Part shown: piece after piece, positions 33,240-42,332 of the stretch
Layout: every line of letters begins with the position of its first letter
Position numbering within the stretch: position 1 is the first letter of the stretch
The notes under the pieces: model-generated
Databases searched by the model: none
Seen by the model: only the letters and a program-made list of their open reading frames with translations
What the model was told of the DNA's origin: nothing
Assembly (NCBI RefSeq): GCF_003418935.1
Contig: NZ_QVMT01000003.1
Span: 558,001-622,000, forward strand
Origin: Emticicia sp. C21
Lineage (GTDB): Bacteria > Bacteroidota > Bacteroidia > Cytophagales > Spirosomataceae
Direction of reading: 5' to 3'
Length of the DNA stretch: 64,000 bases
Translations under genes and position numbers: made by a program

Positions 33240-34763
33240 TCAATAAGCCCCCAAATCAAACCTCGGCTTCAGCTCAAACAGCTCCCGCATCATAAACATA
33301 TCCAGCAGGTCGGGCGATTGGTTGTTGAGCATGATTTTCATCTGCTCTTTCGGAATGATTCGTTTCTTGCCGTCGCTGTCGACTTTGTCTTTTTTAATGG
33401 CTTTTCTTTCGTGCAGGAAACGTTGGCGCACCGTCATTTTATCGTCATACATCTGCATCGATACCTGTTCTGAAATCCGGTATTCTCCTTTCGAGACCGC
33501 ATAGCCGGAGCGATAATAGAGCTGTGTTTTCAGGTTGAAATAATCTTCCTTGATAGTTTTGCCACTAATGGGGTCTTTGATAGGTAGCACCGCTCCGCCG
33601 CCATGAAAAGGCACCGCACCGATAATAAACCCATCAATAAAACCACCTACACCGTCGGAGTCGTATACGATGTTTTTGTTGGGTACTTTGTATTGCTGCG
33701 CCATCGTGACAATCGTATTAATCACCTCGTTACCCTTAGATTTATCTATGATGTCAATGTCTTCCAGCGATTTGCCCTCCCAATAGCCCACCACAAATTT
33801 ATTGGAGCCCTCCAGCGCAATGTCAGCCGTGATATATCTGTCAGCCGTTCGGGTCTGATAGACATTGTTGAACACACCCATGAAATCAGGGTATTTGTAA
33901 ATATCGAGGTCAGACGGCACGAATTTCCAGTTGCCCTTAAAGAGTTGCAATTGCGTTTGTTCATCCTGCGCCAGCAGATTGCCGAGGTAGGAGGGGTCAT
34001 GTTCTAATAGCCTCTTATTATCATAAATAGACCCCGACACAAAACTAATCGACTTAATAAAATGCTCTTTCTTCAAATCTGATTCCCTGATAATATCAGC
34101 TAGAAAGAAAGCCGATTGCTCATAGACCTCATCCACACTATCGCCCCAGATATAATGAGACCCCTTTTTGGTAAAATACCGGACAGCCCCATTGCGCTCA
34201 GCAATCGGGAAGCCATCTTCTCCTATCCACCACTCAATCAGCTTATACACCCAACTTTCAGGGTCAGGGTTACAGGTGGCCCGCACATACGGACGCACCC
34301 CACAAACCGACCGATTGCGTGACAGCAGGTAGAAAAACATATGCTCGGTAAAGTGTGTCAACTCATCGAAACCGATGAAAGCCATCTGCGAGCCTTGCCA
34401 GTCGAGTACATTTTTTTCGTGTTCCAGGTGCGCAAACCTGATTTTATTTACCCGGTTATCCTCCAGTTCAAACAACCATTCCAGGCTCGACTCCCTTGGA
34501 CGGACATTAGGCAACCCCGAATAAAGAATCATCGATGTATCCCATAAACCACCTTCGTTTTTCACTTGCGTGGTCGTCCGCCGAAACACCACACCCCCAA
34601 AGCCCGGCACCTTTGAGATATGTTTCAATGGGTCAAGCAACAGACAATAGGTTTTACCCACACCCGCTGCCGCGCCCCCAATCAGAATATCCGCCTTCGA
34701 CGCCAGCGCCTTCATCTGATAGCCCTTTTGCGGACGTATACAATTAATCGTTTCGCCCATCAT
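33240..34763 (-). CDS. phage terminase large subunit
   Basis: 507 residues from the ATG-ATG at 34763. Walker A is at ~29-38 (GGAAAGVGKT), Walker B at ~128-134 (FIGFDEL) and the coupling region RATCNPD follows at ~161-167. The RNase-H-like nuclease keeps its acidic residues: D314 (ITADIAL), D368/D370 (YDSDGVGG) and the late PDLLD. All catalytic residues needed for ATP-driven packaging and cleavage are present. The start overlaps the end of the small-subunit gene by 20 bp, a normal phage arrangement. What should follow (portal, capsid) is absent here. Confidence 0.9.
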   Translation of the reverse strand: MMGETINCIRPQKGYQMKALASKADILIGGAAAGVGKTYCLLLDPLKHISKVPGFGGVVFRRTTTQVKNEGGLWDTSMILYSGLPNVRPRESSLEWLFELEDNRVNKIRFAHLEHEKNVLDWQGSQMAFIGFDELTHFTEHMFFYLLSRNRSVCGVRPYVRATCNPDPESWVYKLIEWWIGEDGFPIAERNGAVRYFTKKGSHYIWGDSVDEVYEQSAFFLADIIRESDLKKEHFIKSISFVSGSIYDNKRLLEHDPSYLGNLLAQDEQTQLQLFKGNWKFVPSDLDIYKYPDFMGVFNNVYQTRTADRYITADIALEGSNKFVVGYWEGKSLEDIDIIDKSKGNEVINTIVTMAQQYKVPNKNIVYDSDGVGGFIDGFIIGAVPFHGGGAVLPIKDPISGKTIKEDYFNLKTQLYYRSGYAVSKGEYRISEQVSMQMYDDKMTVRQRFLHERKAIKKDKVDSDGKKRIIPKEQMKIMLNNQSPDLLDMFMMRELFELKPRFDLGAY

Positions 34764-35292
34764 TCGGTAATTCAAATATCTTGACGTACGACATTTTTTT
34801 GCCGTCTGTCGTATGGTCAATCTCATGTTTTTCGCGCCACAGTTTCGGCTGACGGTTCTTCAACCAGAATATCTGCGCTTTCACATCTGGTATTACTTCT
34901 TTAGTGGTTACCCTGATCTCTTTGAAGTCAATGTTGTCATCTGTAAAAAAGGCGCTGTCCACTTCCGCCGCCTTTTCTAATGGCACCTTGTCGGCTGGTA
35001 CATTGGCAGCCTCCGAAATCACTTGCAGATAACTATATCCGATAGCTCTTTTATACAGGCTTGTGGCCACGTTCATATCGGCATACAATTTTCCGGCATT
35101 GATAGAGTCCCGAAGCCCCGGATACTTCTTTTTCCATTTTCTGAAAGTAGATTGCGCTACCTCAAAAAGTTTAGCCAACTCCTCATCAGTAGCCCCCATC
35201 AGGCAGTACTTGTAGGCCACATGATCAAATTCAGGTTTGTAAGGTGTTAAACCTCTACCCCCAATATGCGCCTTTCTTTTCTCTTCTTCCAT
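34744..35292 (-). CDS. phage terminase small subunit
   Basis: 182 residues. The N-terminal HTH-type region carries YCLMGATDEELAKLFEVAQSTFRKWKKKYPGLRDSINAGK (~30-68), the terminase-small-subunit DNA-recognition form. The C-terminal IFWLKNRQPKLWREK (~147-161) is also typical of this group. It recognises packaging sites and recruits the large subunit. It begins 21 bp after the end of the lipoprotein gene at 35314 on the same strand, so it may be transcribed from that gene's promoter. Confidence 0.87.
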   Translation of the reverse strand: MEEEKRKAHIGGRGLTPYKPEFDHVAYKYCLMGATDEELAKLFEVAQSTFRKWKKKYPGLRDSINAGKLYADMNVATSLYKRAIGYSYLQVISEAANVPADKVPLEKAAEVDSAFFTDDNIDFKEIRVTTKEVIPDVKAQIFWLKNRQPKLWREKHEIDHTTDGKKMSYVKIFELPNDGRND

Positions 35293-35313
35293 AGCAGTAA
35301 AATTATGTGGATT

Positions 35314-35772
35314 CTAATCTGGTAAATTTCGGGCTTTGGGTTGGGGTTTCAAAGGGTTGAGGGAGGTTTTGCTGATAATCATACTGTTGGGGGAGAGGAT
35401 GATTTTTTTCGACAATTCTGGTAGAGAATGGTGATAAACCCACGGATAATCAACCATTGCTCCCGTTCCCCAGTTGTACTCAATCAGAATAAAGTCTTTT
35501 TCAGAACCATAGATTTTTACCTTTCTGAACGTAGTAATTTTATTAACTTTTTCCTGATAGGGCATTTGGTAAACTTTAACACCAAAAGTTTGTTTGAGTT
35601 CAGCAATAAACTTAGCAGTGTCTTTGATTACCGGAAAATCAGCCACTGGTTTAAATATTCTCCCTGTTTTTTGTTCAGTTTCAGGCACGTTCAATGCTTC
35701 TTTGGAAGTCTTTTTATCAGCACAACCTAAAGCCCCCAGAGTCATAATTATCCCTGTAAGTAGTCTCTTCAT
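35314..35772 (-). CDS. lipoprotein of unknown function
   Basis: 152 residues with a lipoprotein signal (MKRLLTGIIMTLGALGC, lipobox L-G-A-L-G-C with Cys17). The mature part has about 130 residues with a mixed alpha/beta pattern and KVKIYGSEKDFILIEYNWGTGA. No family is recognised. The terminase small-subunit gene follows within 21 bp, an odd pairing of host-type lipoprotein and phage gene. Confidence 0.65.
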   Translation of the reverse strand: MKRLLTGIIMTLGALGCADKKTSKEALNVPETEQKTGRIFKPVADFPVIKDTAKFIAELKQTFGVKVYQMPYQEKVNKITTFRKVKIYGSEKDFILIEYNWGTGAMVDYPWVYHHSLPELSKKIILSPNSMIISKTSLNPLKPQPKARNLPD

Positions 35773-35819
35773 AAAACGATTGCTAGTTCTTAAATATACA
35801 CATTATTTCATAAACCTTT

Positions 35820-35865
35820 GTCTGGTTCTGCAAGAGATTGACGCAAACCTATTGCAGAACCAGAC
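35820..35865. repeat. 46 bp palindromic element, copy 1
   Basis: Perfect 14-base arms GTCTGGTTCTGCAA / TTGCAGAACCAGAC; the inner part contains GCAAACCTA, as in copies at 41651, 48021 and 61540. Confidence 0.72.
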
Positions 35866-35913
35866 GATATATTTAAGACTATAACAAAACCAGACAGGCT
35901 CAATTTTAGTACC

Positions 35914-36495
35914 TTAATTAGGTGAGATTAACGTTGCTTTTAGTTTGTTAGGAAGAAGAAAATAATCATGCTGAACAAACAGTCCATTAGGAATAACTAT
36001 TTTCACAGTAAGCGTATTTAATTCATAAGAAAAATAATTCTGAATAGTATAATACGTACCTCCAAAATTTGTCGTCACATTGGCTTCGGGGAATTTTCTA
36101 TAATGAATTGTATTACTTACCACAGGCACATAAGCTACATCAACCGTTCCACTACTCATTACCTCCTCATTCAATTCAACGAGGGTGAAAATTACGGTGT
36201 ACACCCGTGAGAAAGAGTCATCAGCTCTGGTCCATGTCACATTATTGAAATGAAAAGTCTGAATCTTTGTTCCATTCATCCCGCCTCCAAGATTCTTCCA
36301 GGCATTTCCGGTGTATGTCCAGAGTGTATTGGTTTCGGTATTAAAAATCGTTGCGCCTTTTTCAGGGGAAGCAATCGCCATCATATTCGCCATTGAATAC
36401 TGAGGAAATTTTACTCCCTGATTAGGTGAAAGTGAAACACTTTGCGCAAGCACAAAATTTGAGATAGTCAGGCAAAAAAATAGTAAAGCTTTCAT
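35914..36495 (-). CDS. secreted protein with short N-terminal recognition module
   Basis: 193 residues with a signal peptide ending VLAQS. A ~50-residue module follows (FPQYSMANMMAIASPEKGATIFNTETNTLWTYTGNAWKNLGGG), a form that recurs at the start of the propeller protein at 25920 and in phage-tail-like proteins. The rest (residues ~75-193) is beta-rich with TFHFNNVTWTRADDSFSRVYTV. Function unknown. It lies downstream of a 360 bp gap. Confidence 0.65.
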   Translation of the reverse strand: MKALLFFCLTISNFVLAQSVSLSPNQGVKFPQYSMANMMAIASPEKGATIFNTETNTLWTYTGNAWKNLGGGMNGTKIQTFHFNNVTWTRADDSFSRVYTVIFTLVELNEEVMSSGTVDVAYVPVVSNTIHYRKFPEANVTTNFGGTYYTIQNYFSYELNTLTVKIVIPNGLFVQHDYFLLPNKLKATLISPN

Positions 36496-36772
36496 GTGTA
36501 AAAAGAGGTTTTTTTATATGATAAGCTAAAATTAACAGAAAAACCAAAGCGTATTTTTTGAGATATTTATTCGGAGGGTTTGTGTTGAAATGTGGCGAGA
36601 ATGGATTGAATATTGGTAGTTTAAATGGCGGTATAATAGCTTGAATTAGTAGTTTGGATTTGAACCTATGTAGATATACGTAAAATATAGCATGTCCAGG
36701 AGATTCTGACTATATACCCCTTATGCTATCAGAGAATTTCAGAGGTTGATTAGCATTGATAAGGCAGGGCAC

Positions 36773-36825
36773 GTCACAGTCGCCTTTCGTGGCTCTTTTG
36801 CTTACGCGCACAGAGAGACTCTGAC
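36773..36825. repeat. CAGAGTC hairpin, copy 4 (diverged)
   Basis: GTCACAGTC / GACTCTGAC arms (one mismatch) with a loop that includes GCTTACGCGC. It is the only recognisable structure in the 36496-36855 gap. Confidence 0.45.
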
Positions 36826-36855
36826 GGGACAGTAATCACACCCCAACACCTATAT

Positions 36856-37338
36856 TTATTTCCTCAATGCTTCCAGTTTATTTTTTAAATCAGCCGATAA
36901 TTGGGTTTCATCAGTCAGCACCATCGTTGCTTTTTCACAGAATGAGAGTGCCTGATTTCCCATATACTGTTCGTATCCCGATGTTTTAAGTGTAGCAAAT
37001 GGTAGCCATTCATCTTTTTTTTCTTTCGAAGCAAATTCCCCACACAGCACAAAAGAATTCACACCGGGTGTTAATTCTACATAGCCCACTTTTACTTTGC
37101 GGAAATCAACAGGAGTCACTTGCTTAAAATTCTTGAAATCGCCTGCCGCCGAAGTAATTAAAAACTGCACAGTAGAGTCAGGTATTGATTCGGTAGTTTG
37201 AGAAGCAGTAGCAACCACTGTTGAATCAGTTTCGGTTTCTTTTGTATTGCCCGGGTTGGAGCTACAGCTTACCAGCGCCGATAGGAATAAGATACAGGTA
37301 AGGGTCTTTAATGCGGTTGATAAATAATCCTTTTTCAT
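36856..37338 (-). CDS. lipoprotein of unknown function
   Basis: 160 residues. The signal ends in the lipobox ALVSC (Cys25), followed by a Ser/Thr/Glu-rich linker (~26-55) and a ~100-residue domain containing DFRKVKVGYVELTPGVNSFVLCGEF. The domain has two Cys (~C99 and C134) that could pair in the periplasm. No family is recognised. Confidence 0.68.
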   Translation of the reverse strand: MKKDYLSTALKTLTCILFLSALVSCSSNPGNTKETETDSTVVATASQTTESIPDSTVQFLITSAAGDFKNFKQVTPVDFRKVKVGYVELTPGVNSFVLCGEFASKEKKDEWLPFATLKTSGYEQYMGNQALSFCEKATMVLTDETQLSADLKNKLEALRK

Positions 37339-37397
37339 AGGGATGATTTTAAGGTATAGATATGTTTTTTAACAGAATTTACGCGAACAGACAATAC

Positions 37398-38072
37398 TCA
37401 TTTCTCATCGCCAGGATAAAAATTCTTATAGGTTCGGATAATCCCCATAAAGATAGCGAATTGGGCAAAATTATAAACAGTTTTTATCAGTATTGACCCA
37501 TTGGGAAATCTGATAATAAAAGAAAAATATATTTCACTAATAGTCACAATAGCCAACGACATGGCACCCGCAAGAAACCATTGGTAGCTACTTTTATTGG
37601 TTTTTCGCAAAAGAGCCGTGATATATAATAATGCCAGAAATACCATATAAATCATGGAGGCAAAAAAGTAATCAGAAGGGATTTTATAAAAAACGATGAG
37701 AACAGGCGAAACAAGTAACAGCATTTGAGCTATTACGCTCAGCAATTCTCTGCCGGATATTCCTAAAACAGCTTCTTTACGAACAGTAGCAATATAAAAC
37801 GAATAACTAAGCATATATAGCACTATGGCCAATACCTTAACAGTGGTATTTCTGATTTCGAGACATATATCTGCCGCTGCCGCCAGAAAAAGCCCGATGC
37901 TATAGGTATAGTCTTTGAGTCTGTATTCACCCCTCCGGCGCAGATAATAAAAAACCAGCAGGCATAATACCGGTAAGGCAGTCAGGAAACTTAGTTTATC
38001 TCTGTAAATCCTGTAACCTATAATTTCAATCAAACAACAGAGTATATAAATCAGTACTAATCTAAAGGGCAT
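37398..38072 (-). CDS. YhhN-like (lysoplasmalogenase-family) membrane protein
   Basis: 224 residues with about eight membrane helices. The segment YTYSIGLFLAAAADICLEI (~57-75) resembles the family's conserved G-L-x-x-S-x-x-G-D helix, but the Gly-Asp is Ala-Asp here. The family includes the TMEM86 lysoplasmalogenases; bacterial members have few tested functions. Assignment is by pattern and therefore moderate. Confidence 0.55.
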   Translation of the reverse strand: MPFRLVLIYILCCLIEIIGYRIYRDKLSFLTALPVLCLLVFYYLRRRGEYRLKDYTYSIGLFLAAAADICLEIRNTTVKVLAIVLYMLSYSFYIATVRKEAVLGISGRELLSVIAQMLLLVSPVLIVFYKIPSDYFFASMIYMVFLALLYITALLRKTNKSSYQWFLAGAMSLAIVTISEIYFSFIIRFPNGSILIKTVYNFAQFAIFMGIIRTYKNFYPGDEK

Positions 38073-38398
38073 TACAAAAGTCAGTCAATAAGGTAATTAT
38101 CAGACAAAAATAGGGCCATTTTGCCAATTGTAAAAATATATTGATGTTTTGGTGGAGGCTTCCGTAAGTGAAGGTATATACGAAACAAGGCCAGAATATC
38201 TCAGAATGAGAAGCTTTTTTTAGTCGGATAACAGTATTTTGAAATTTAATGACACCTGCTATATTTGTGGAGAACAATTATTAAAGGATAGGCTCCTGAT
38301 ACTACCGGATTTATGAATAACAGGAATATATCTTAACGGGATGTTTAATAGCAAAATCAGATATGTACGTTCTTTGTGTGAGTAAACGCTCGAAATTG
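38073..38398. other. gene-free stretch, 326 bp
   Basis: This separates two divergent genes. I see no convincing hairpin, repeat or frame; promoters for both neighbours presumably lie here. Confidence 0.5.
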
Positions 38399-39868
38399 AT
38401 GAAAGCTAAATGCAGGATTTATGTGCTTATCATTACTTTGATTGGCTGCTTCGGGCTGGCTCATTCGCAACCTGCCGGAAAGATAGCTAAAGCTATTGCT
38501 TTTAGGACATTGAAGTTTAAACCTTCTGTTGGAGACAGCATAGATTACGAGTACGGTTTTCTGAAGGTTCCTGAGAACCGGAAGGTCACCGGAACTCATG
38601 AAATCGAGCTCGCTGTATTGAGGTTGAAAGCCAAAAAACCAACTACGCGTTCTCCAATCCTGTTTTTGTCAGGCGGACCCGGCCAATCTGGAATCAGTTA
38701 TATTCAGGAAGAATATTTCCAGACGCTTATTTTTAACCTTCAGGAAGATCATGACATTATTCTGCTGGATCAGCGCGGTTCAGGCAGATCCAAGCCCGGC
38801 TTGGAATTTCCGTTACCGGACGCCGATAACAGAAATATTTTTCTGGATGAAAAAAGGGCTATAAAACTTCACAATGAAGCTGCTGCCGTTGGACTCACTG
38901 ACTTCAAAAAAAGAGGAATCGACATCACGGGTTACAATACCATTCAAAATGCCGAAGACCTGAATGACCTGCGGATTGCACTAAAGGCCGAGAAATTAAA
39001 CTTACTTGCTTACAGTTACGGCACTCATCTTGCCCTCGCGCTGGCACGGGAACATGCTTCCTCCATCGACCAGATGATTTTTATAGGAACATCAGGACCA
39101 AACGACATACACCACCTGCCATTTAATTATGACAAACAGTTAATTCGCATTTCCGCTTTGGCGGCGCAGGATTCTGTAATCAATAGACAGGTACCTGATA
39201 TGCTGGCACTTTTGAAAAGTCAGCTAAAAAAACTTGCGGCAAAGCCTGTTGTGATAGCTGTAAAAGACCAGAGATTTAAGAAGGTCGTACAGGTGCCTAT
39301 CAGTAAATTTGGCCTTCAGCTGATTCTGAGGCTAGATGTCGGCGACAGTAATGACTTTATTTACTTTCCGGCCATGTTGTATGGGATGCAGCAGGGCGAC
39401 TACCGGATACTCCAGCGGTATGTCGAAAGACGTTACAATCAGTTTAACGGGGGGTACGGTTCAGGCATATCTGCTATGCGTCAGGCATCCGGAGCGACAC
39501 CCGAGAGGTATGCCCAAATCAGGAGTCAGGGAAAAACTGCGATACTGGGAAACAGCATGAACACCCCGGACATTTATGGTGGATGGCAAAACATTGATCT
39601 TGGAGAAACGTTCCGTTCAAATTTCAAATGCGACCTACCGACATTATTTGTAAGCGGTACACTTGACAGCAATACGCCGGTTTCCAATGTTGAAGCATTG
39701 CTTCCGTGGTTTTCGCAGGCCAGACAACTAAATGTAGAAAATGCAGGCCATGAAGACATGCTACCCAACGCCGAGGTTCAAAAGGAGATTATCCGGTTTT
39801 TCAGAAAAACAGAGCCTATCAGAACATCTATCTCCCTTCCCAGACCCCGTTTCGTTTCGTTCTTTTAA
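38399..39868 (+). CDS. secreted alpha/beta hydrolase, TAP/prolyl-aminopeptidase like
   Basis: 489 residues from the ATG at 38399, which gives a signal peptide (MKAKCRIYVLIITLIGCFGLAHSQ); a start 12 codons earlier would mask it. Motifs: oxyanion loop SGGPGQSG, DQRGSGRS, nucleophile in AYSYGTH, late Asp in GTLDSNTP and His in AGHEDM. This is the S33 peptidase/TAP-like layout, including a C-terminal TAP-type lid. It probably cleaves N-terminal residues of peptides in the periplasm. It is monocistronic. Confidence 0.83.
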   Translation: MKAKCRIYVLIITLIGCFGLAHSQPAGKIAKAIAFRTLKFKPSVGDSIDYEYGFLKVPENRKVTGTHEIELAVLRLKAKKPTTRSPILFLSGGPGQSGISYIQEEYFQTLIFNLQEDHDIILLDQRGSGRSKPGLEFPLPDADNRNIFLDEKRAIKLHNEAAAVGLTDFKKRGIDITGYNTIQNAEDLNDLRIALKAEKLNLLAYSYGTHLALALAREHASSIDQMIFIGTSGPNDIHHLPFNYDKQLIRISALAAQDSVINRQVPDMLALLKSQLKKLAAKPVVIAVKDQRFKKVVQVPISKFGLQLILRLDVGDSNDFIYFPAMLYGMQQGDYRILQRYVERRYNQFNGGYGSGISAMRQASGATPERYAQIRSQGKTAILGNSMNTPDIYGGWQNIDLGETFRSNFKCDLPTLFVSGTLDSNTPVSNVEALLPWFSQARQLNVENAGHEDMLPNAEVQKEIIRFFRKTEPIRTSISLPRPRFVSFF

Positions 39869-39987
39869 CGCCAGAAAGTTTCCAGCGCCTGTTTATCTAT
39901 CTGAATATAGACAGGACTTATAAATACCCTTTGAGATTCATCCAAGCAGCCAGAATTTTACAGATTCAAGGCATAACGAAGCCCCTC

Positions 39988-40458
39988 TTATTGCCTTATC
40001 ACAAGAACATTAAAAGCAGTACCAACAATATCTGCAATATCCTCGTTATAGATTGTCCACGCATTACCGACCCAATATATCCCTACCGGATGATTGTTAT
40101 AAGCGATAGAGCCTCCGCCAGCCGGATTGTAGTTGTGCGTAACCAATACTACGTCCGTTTGCTTGGGATTCGGGTAAGATAGAGTGGTAATATGATTAGT
40201 CGTATTAGCGGTAGTAGCCCTATGAACAAAAGCTGTTAAGGTTTGCAAAGTTGGAAACGTCTGCCAGGTACCATTACCATTCGCGTCACTGGTTAGTATT
40301 TTTCCGGCTCCTGCATTCGTCGGAATCTGTAAACCTTTTAGCTTGGCAATATCTCCTTTAATGTTTCCTATCACTTCAAATTTTTCAGCAGGCGGGGTTT
40401 GTGCGGCGGTTGCAAGAGCAATAATAGACAGTAATTGAAGTAGAAGAACTTTTTTCAT
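39988..40458 (-). CDS. secreted protein with a tail-fibre-like beta domain
   Basis: 156 residues from the second Met (MKKVLLLQLL), which opens the signal peptide cleaved at TAAQ. A linker with GKILTSDANGNGTWQTF is followed by a domain with AFVHRATTANTTNHITTLSYP, VVLVTHNYNPAGG, HPVGIYWVGNAWTIYNED and GTAFNVLV. This domain is familiar from Bacteroidota secreted proteins (I believe the DUF7452 type). Function unknown. Confidence 0.68.
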   Translation of the reverse strand: MKKVLLLQLLSIIALATAAQTPPAEKFEVIGNIKGDIAKLKGLQIPTNAGAGKILTSDANGNGTWQTFPTLQTLTAFVHRATTANTTNHITTLSYPNPKQTDVVLVTHNYNPAGGGSIAYNNHPVGIYWVGNAWTIYNEDIADIVGTAFNVLVIRQ

Positions 40459-40835
40459 AGGATGTGTGTGCATGATATATTGATTTGTTCAGGAATATTC
40501 CTTTCATTTAAAATTGTGTTGTTTTTTAATCAACCCCTGAGTAATTTCAACCATCAACGATTGTGTATTGTTTAGCAAATTCCAGAATAATATTTCCAGG
40601 AATATTTATCTGGTTAGAATCGAATAATAGTATAGATTATATATTCATTGCCTGTAAAACACTGCCTGATTAATTTAAAATGAAGAACAGATGTTGTTCA
40701 ATAAGCCGATTCTCTCCCACGCAGCAACAAAATACGCTATTACAAAGCATTTCAAAACCAGATAGGCGGAAAAGGCAAAACAATCCATTAATTTTGCTCT
40801 ATAATCAACAACTCTGTTTTACCCGATACCCTGAT
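40459..40835. other. gene-free stretch, 377 bp
   Basis: The stretch is AT-rich between divergent genes. One imperfect dyad (CCAGAATAATATTT / GAATATTTATCTGG near 40581) is visible; nothing else is recognised. An in-frame extension of the downstream gene to 40680 exists but does not look like protein. Confidence 0.45.
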
Positions 40836-41627
40836 ATGAAGAAAATATCCATCTTACTAAGTCTTATTCTGCTTTCTTCTTTATTGGCGATGGCCCATGA
40901 ATTCTGGCTGGAGCCGCAAAAATTCCTCCTGACAGTAGGCGAGAAGCTGCATCTGAAAATCTTTGTAGGCGAAGGATTTATGGGTGAAGAAATAGACTTT
41001 TCCAGGTTTAAAGTCGCTAAATATACCCATTACACCCCCGACGGCGAAAAAAATACCAATGGTAGTTTAAACGAACAGCAATTAAACGATTTTCTGAAAT
41101 TCGATACCGAAGGAAATCATCTGATAGCCCTGAATAATACAAACAAGCATATAGAACTGGAAGCTGATAAATTTAATGACTACCTGAAAGAAGAAGGGCT
41201 GGATAATGTATTGGCCTGGCGAAAAGATCACAACGCCCTGGATAAAAAAGGCAGAGAAATGTATCAGCGTTGTGTGAAAACACTCTTGCAGGTAGGCAAC
41301 AAACACAACGAAATCTATCGCCGTAATACAGGCATGCGTTTAGAGTTGATTCCTCAACAAAATCCATATACGGCTACCGAATCACTTACATTTCAGGTTT
41401 TATTTGATAATAAGCCCGTAGAAAACGCTCTGGTGCTGATCTGGCAAAAAGGTATTGAAAAACCAGGTGTAAGAAAACTAAGAACCGATAAATCGGGCAA
41501 AGTTACATTCAGCTTTGAACAGAAAGGCATTTTCATGATCAGCACCGTATACATGATCCCCCACACCAATCCCGAAGAAGCTGACTGGCAAAGCTATTGG
41601 GGAAGTTATACCTTTGGTTTTAAGTAA
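40836..41627 (+). CDS. secreted DUF4198-domain protein
   Basis: 263 residues from the ATG at 40836. The signal peptide is 1-19, cleaved at LAMAHEF, so the mature protein begins with HEFWL. HEFWLEPQKF plus GEKLHLKIFVGEGFMGE are typical of DUF4198, periplasmic proteins often linked with nickel or cobalt uptake in which the N-terminal His can take part in metal binding. The C-terminal half is an Ig-like/greatly beta domain (KPVENALVLIWQKG... TDKSGKVTFSF). No transporter gene is adjacent, so the metal link is inference. Confidence 0.78.
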   Translation: MKKISILLSLILLSSLLAMAHEFWLEPQKFLLTVGEKLHLKIFVGEGFMGEEIDFSRFKVAKYTHYTPDGEKNTNGSLNEQQLNDFLKFDTEGNHLIALNNTNKHIELEADKFNDYLKEEGLDNVLAWRKDHNALDKKGREMYQRCVKTLLQVGNKHNEIYRRNTGMRLELIPQQNPYTATESLTFQVLFDNKPVENALVLIWQKGIEKPGVRKLRTDKSGKVTFSFEQKGIFMISTVYMIPHTNPEEADWQSYWGSYTFGFK

Positions 41628-41650
41628 AGTAATTGGAGGCTGATTTGTTT

Positions 41651-41688
41651 TGTCCTGAAATAGGTTGATGTAAACCTATTTCAGGACA
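41651..41688. repeat. 46 bp palindromic element, copy 2
   Basis: Perfect arms TGTCCTGAAATAGG / CCTATTTCAGGACA flank TTGATGTAAA. It lies between convergent genes. Confidence 0.72.
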
Positions 41689-41760
41689 AGATAACGACAG
41701 ACCGTTTCATTTAGCAGGAGATACTAAACGAACTCAAATTGCGAATTGCTATTCTCTGCC

Positions 41761-42258
41761 TTATTTCGGCATAAATTTTACAGGGTCATTGGCTTTGGCA
41801 TCGGCTACAATCTCTACATTTTCGGCGGCTGTGAGTAGCCATTTACCACCTTTTTTCACAAATACGGCCAGCAGCAGATTGTCGGCCTCCGGTTTCAGGT
41901 CGCCTGCAGGTGTTTGAAAAGCCCCTACGTGCGTATTTACATGCGCAATCATTACATCAGGCGCAATCTTACGCGTTTCAATCCAGTTTTTGGTCAGCCT
42001 CACAGTTTTAAACATTCGCTCATGATACGCCTGATGTGCAAATTTTACCTCTTTCCTGTTCTTCCACCACATACCTACAATATTTACCCAACTGGCATCT
42101 TCGGTGGTGTAATTGGCAATATCGCTGTAATCGTGGTTGTTCCAGCTGGCAATCATGGCATCCACCTGCTTTTCAACTGCCATTTCATCAGCCGTTTTAC
42201 TTTGAGAAAATACATCAAACGAGAGCACCATACCTAAAAAAACGAGCATAATTTTCAT
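41761..42258 (-). CDS. secreted SnoaL-like protein (SgcJ/EcaC family)
   Basis: 165 residues with a signal peptide (1-18, SFDVFSQ). The cone-shaped SnoaL/NTF2 fold is indicated by VDAMIASWNNHDYSDIANYTTEDASWVNIVGMWWKNRKEV and GGKWLLTAAEN. Family members of the SgcJ/EcaC type have no established enzymatic role. A TAGTTTTG -7 box (minus strand, 42284-42291) is 26 bp upstream of the ATG. It lies downstream of, and on the same strand as, an AraC regulator. Confidence 0.8.
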   Translation of the reverse strand: MKIMLVFLGMVLSFDVFSQSKTADEMAVEKQVDAMIASWNNHDYSDIANYTTEDASWVNIVGMWWKNRKEVKFAHQAYHERMFKTVRLTKNWIETRKIAPDVMIAHVNTHVGAFQTPAGDLKPEADNLLLAVFVKKGGKWLLTAAENVEIVADAKANDPVKFMPK

Positions 42259-42283
42259 GACCTTATTTGTTTGGTTTATGCCA

Positions 42284-42291
42284 CAAAACTA
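42284..42291 (-). promoter_or_regulatory. -7 box for the SnoaL-like gene
   Basis: The complement reads TAGTTTTG, matching TAnnTTTG, between the AraC gene stop and the SnoaL gene start. Confidence 0.45.
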
Positions 42292-42332
42292 GTTGCGTGG
42301 CCTGCAAACAAATAGTACAAACCCGACATCTT

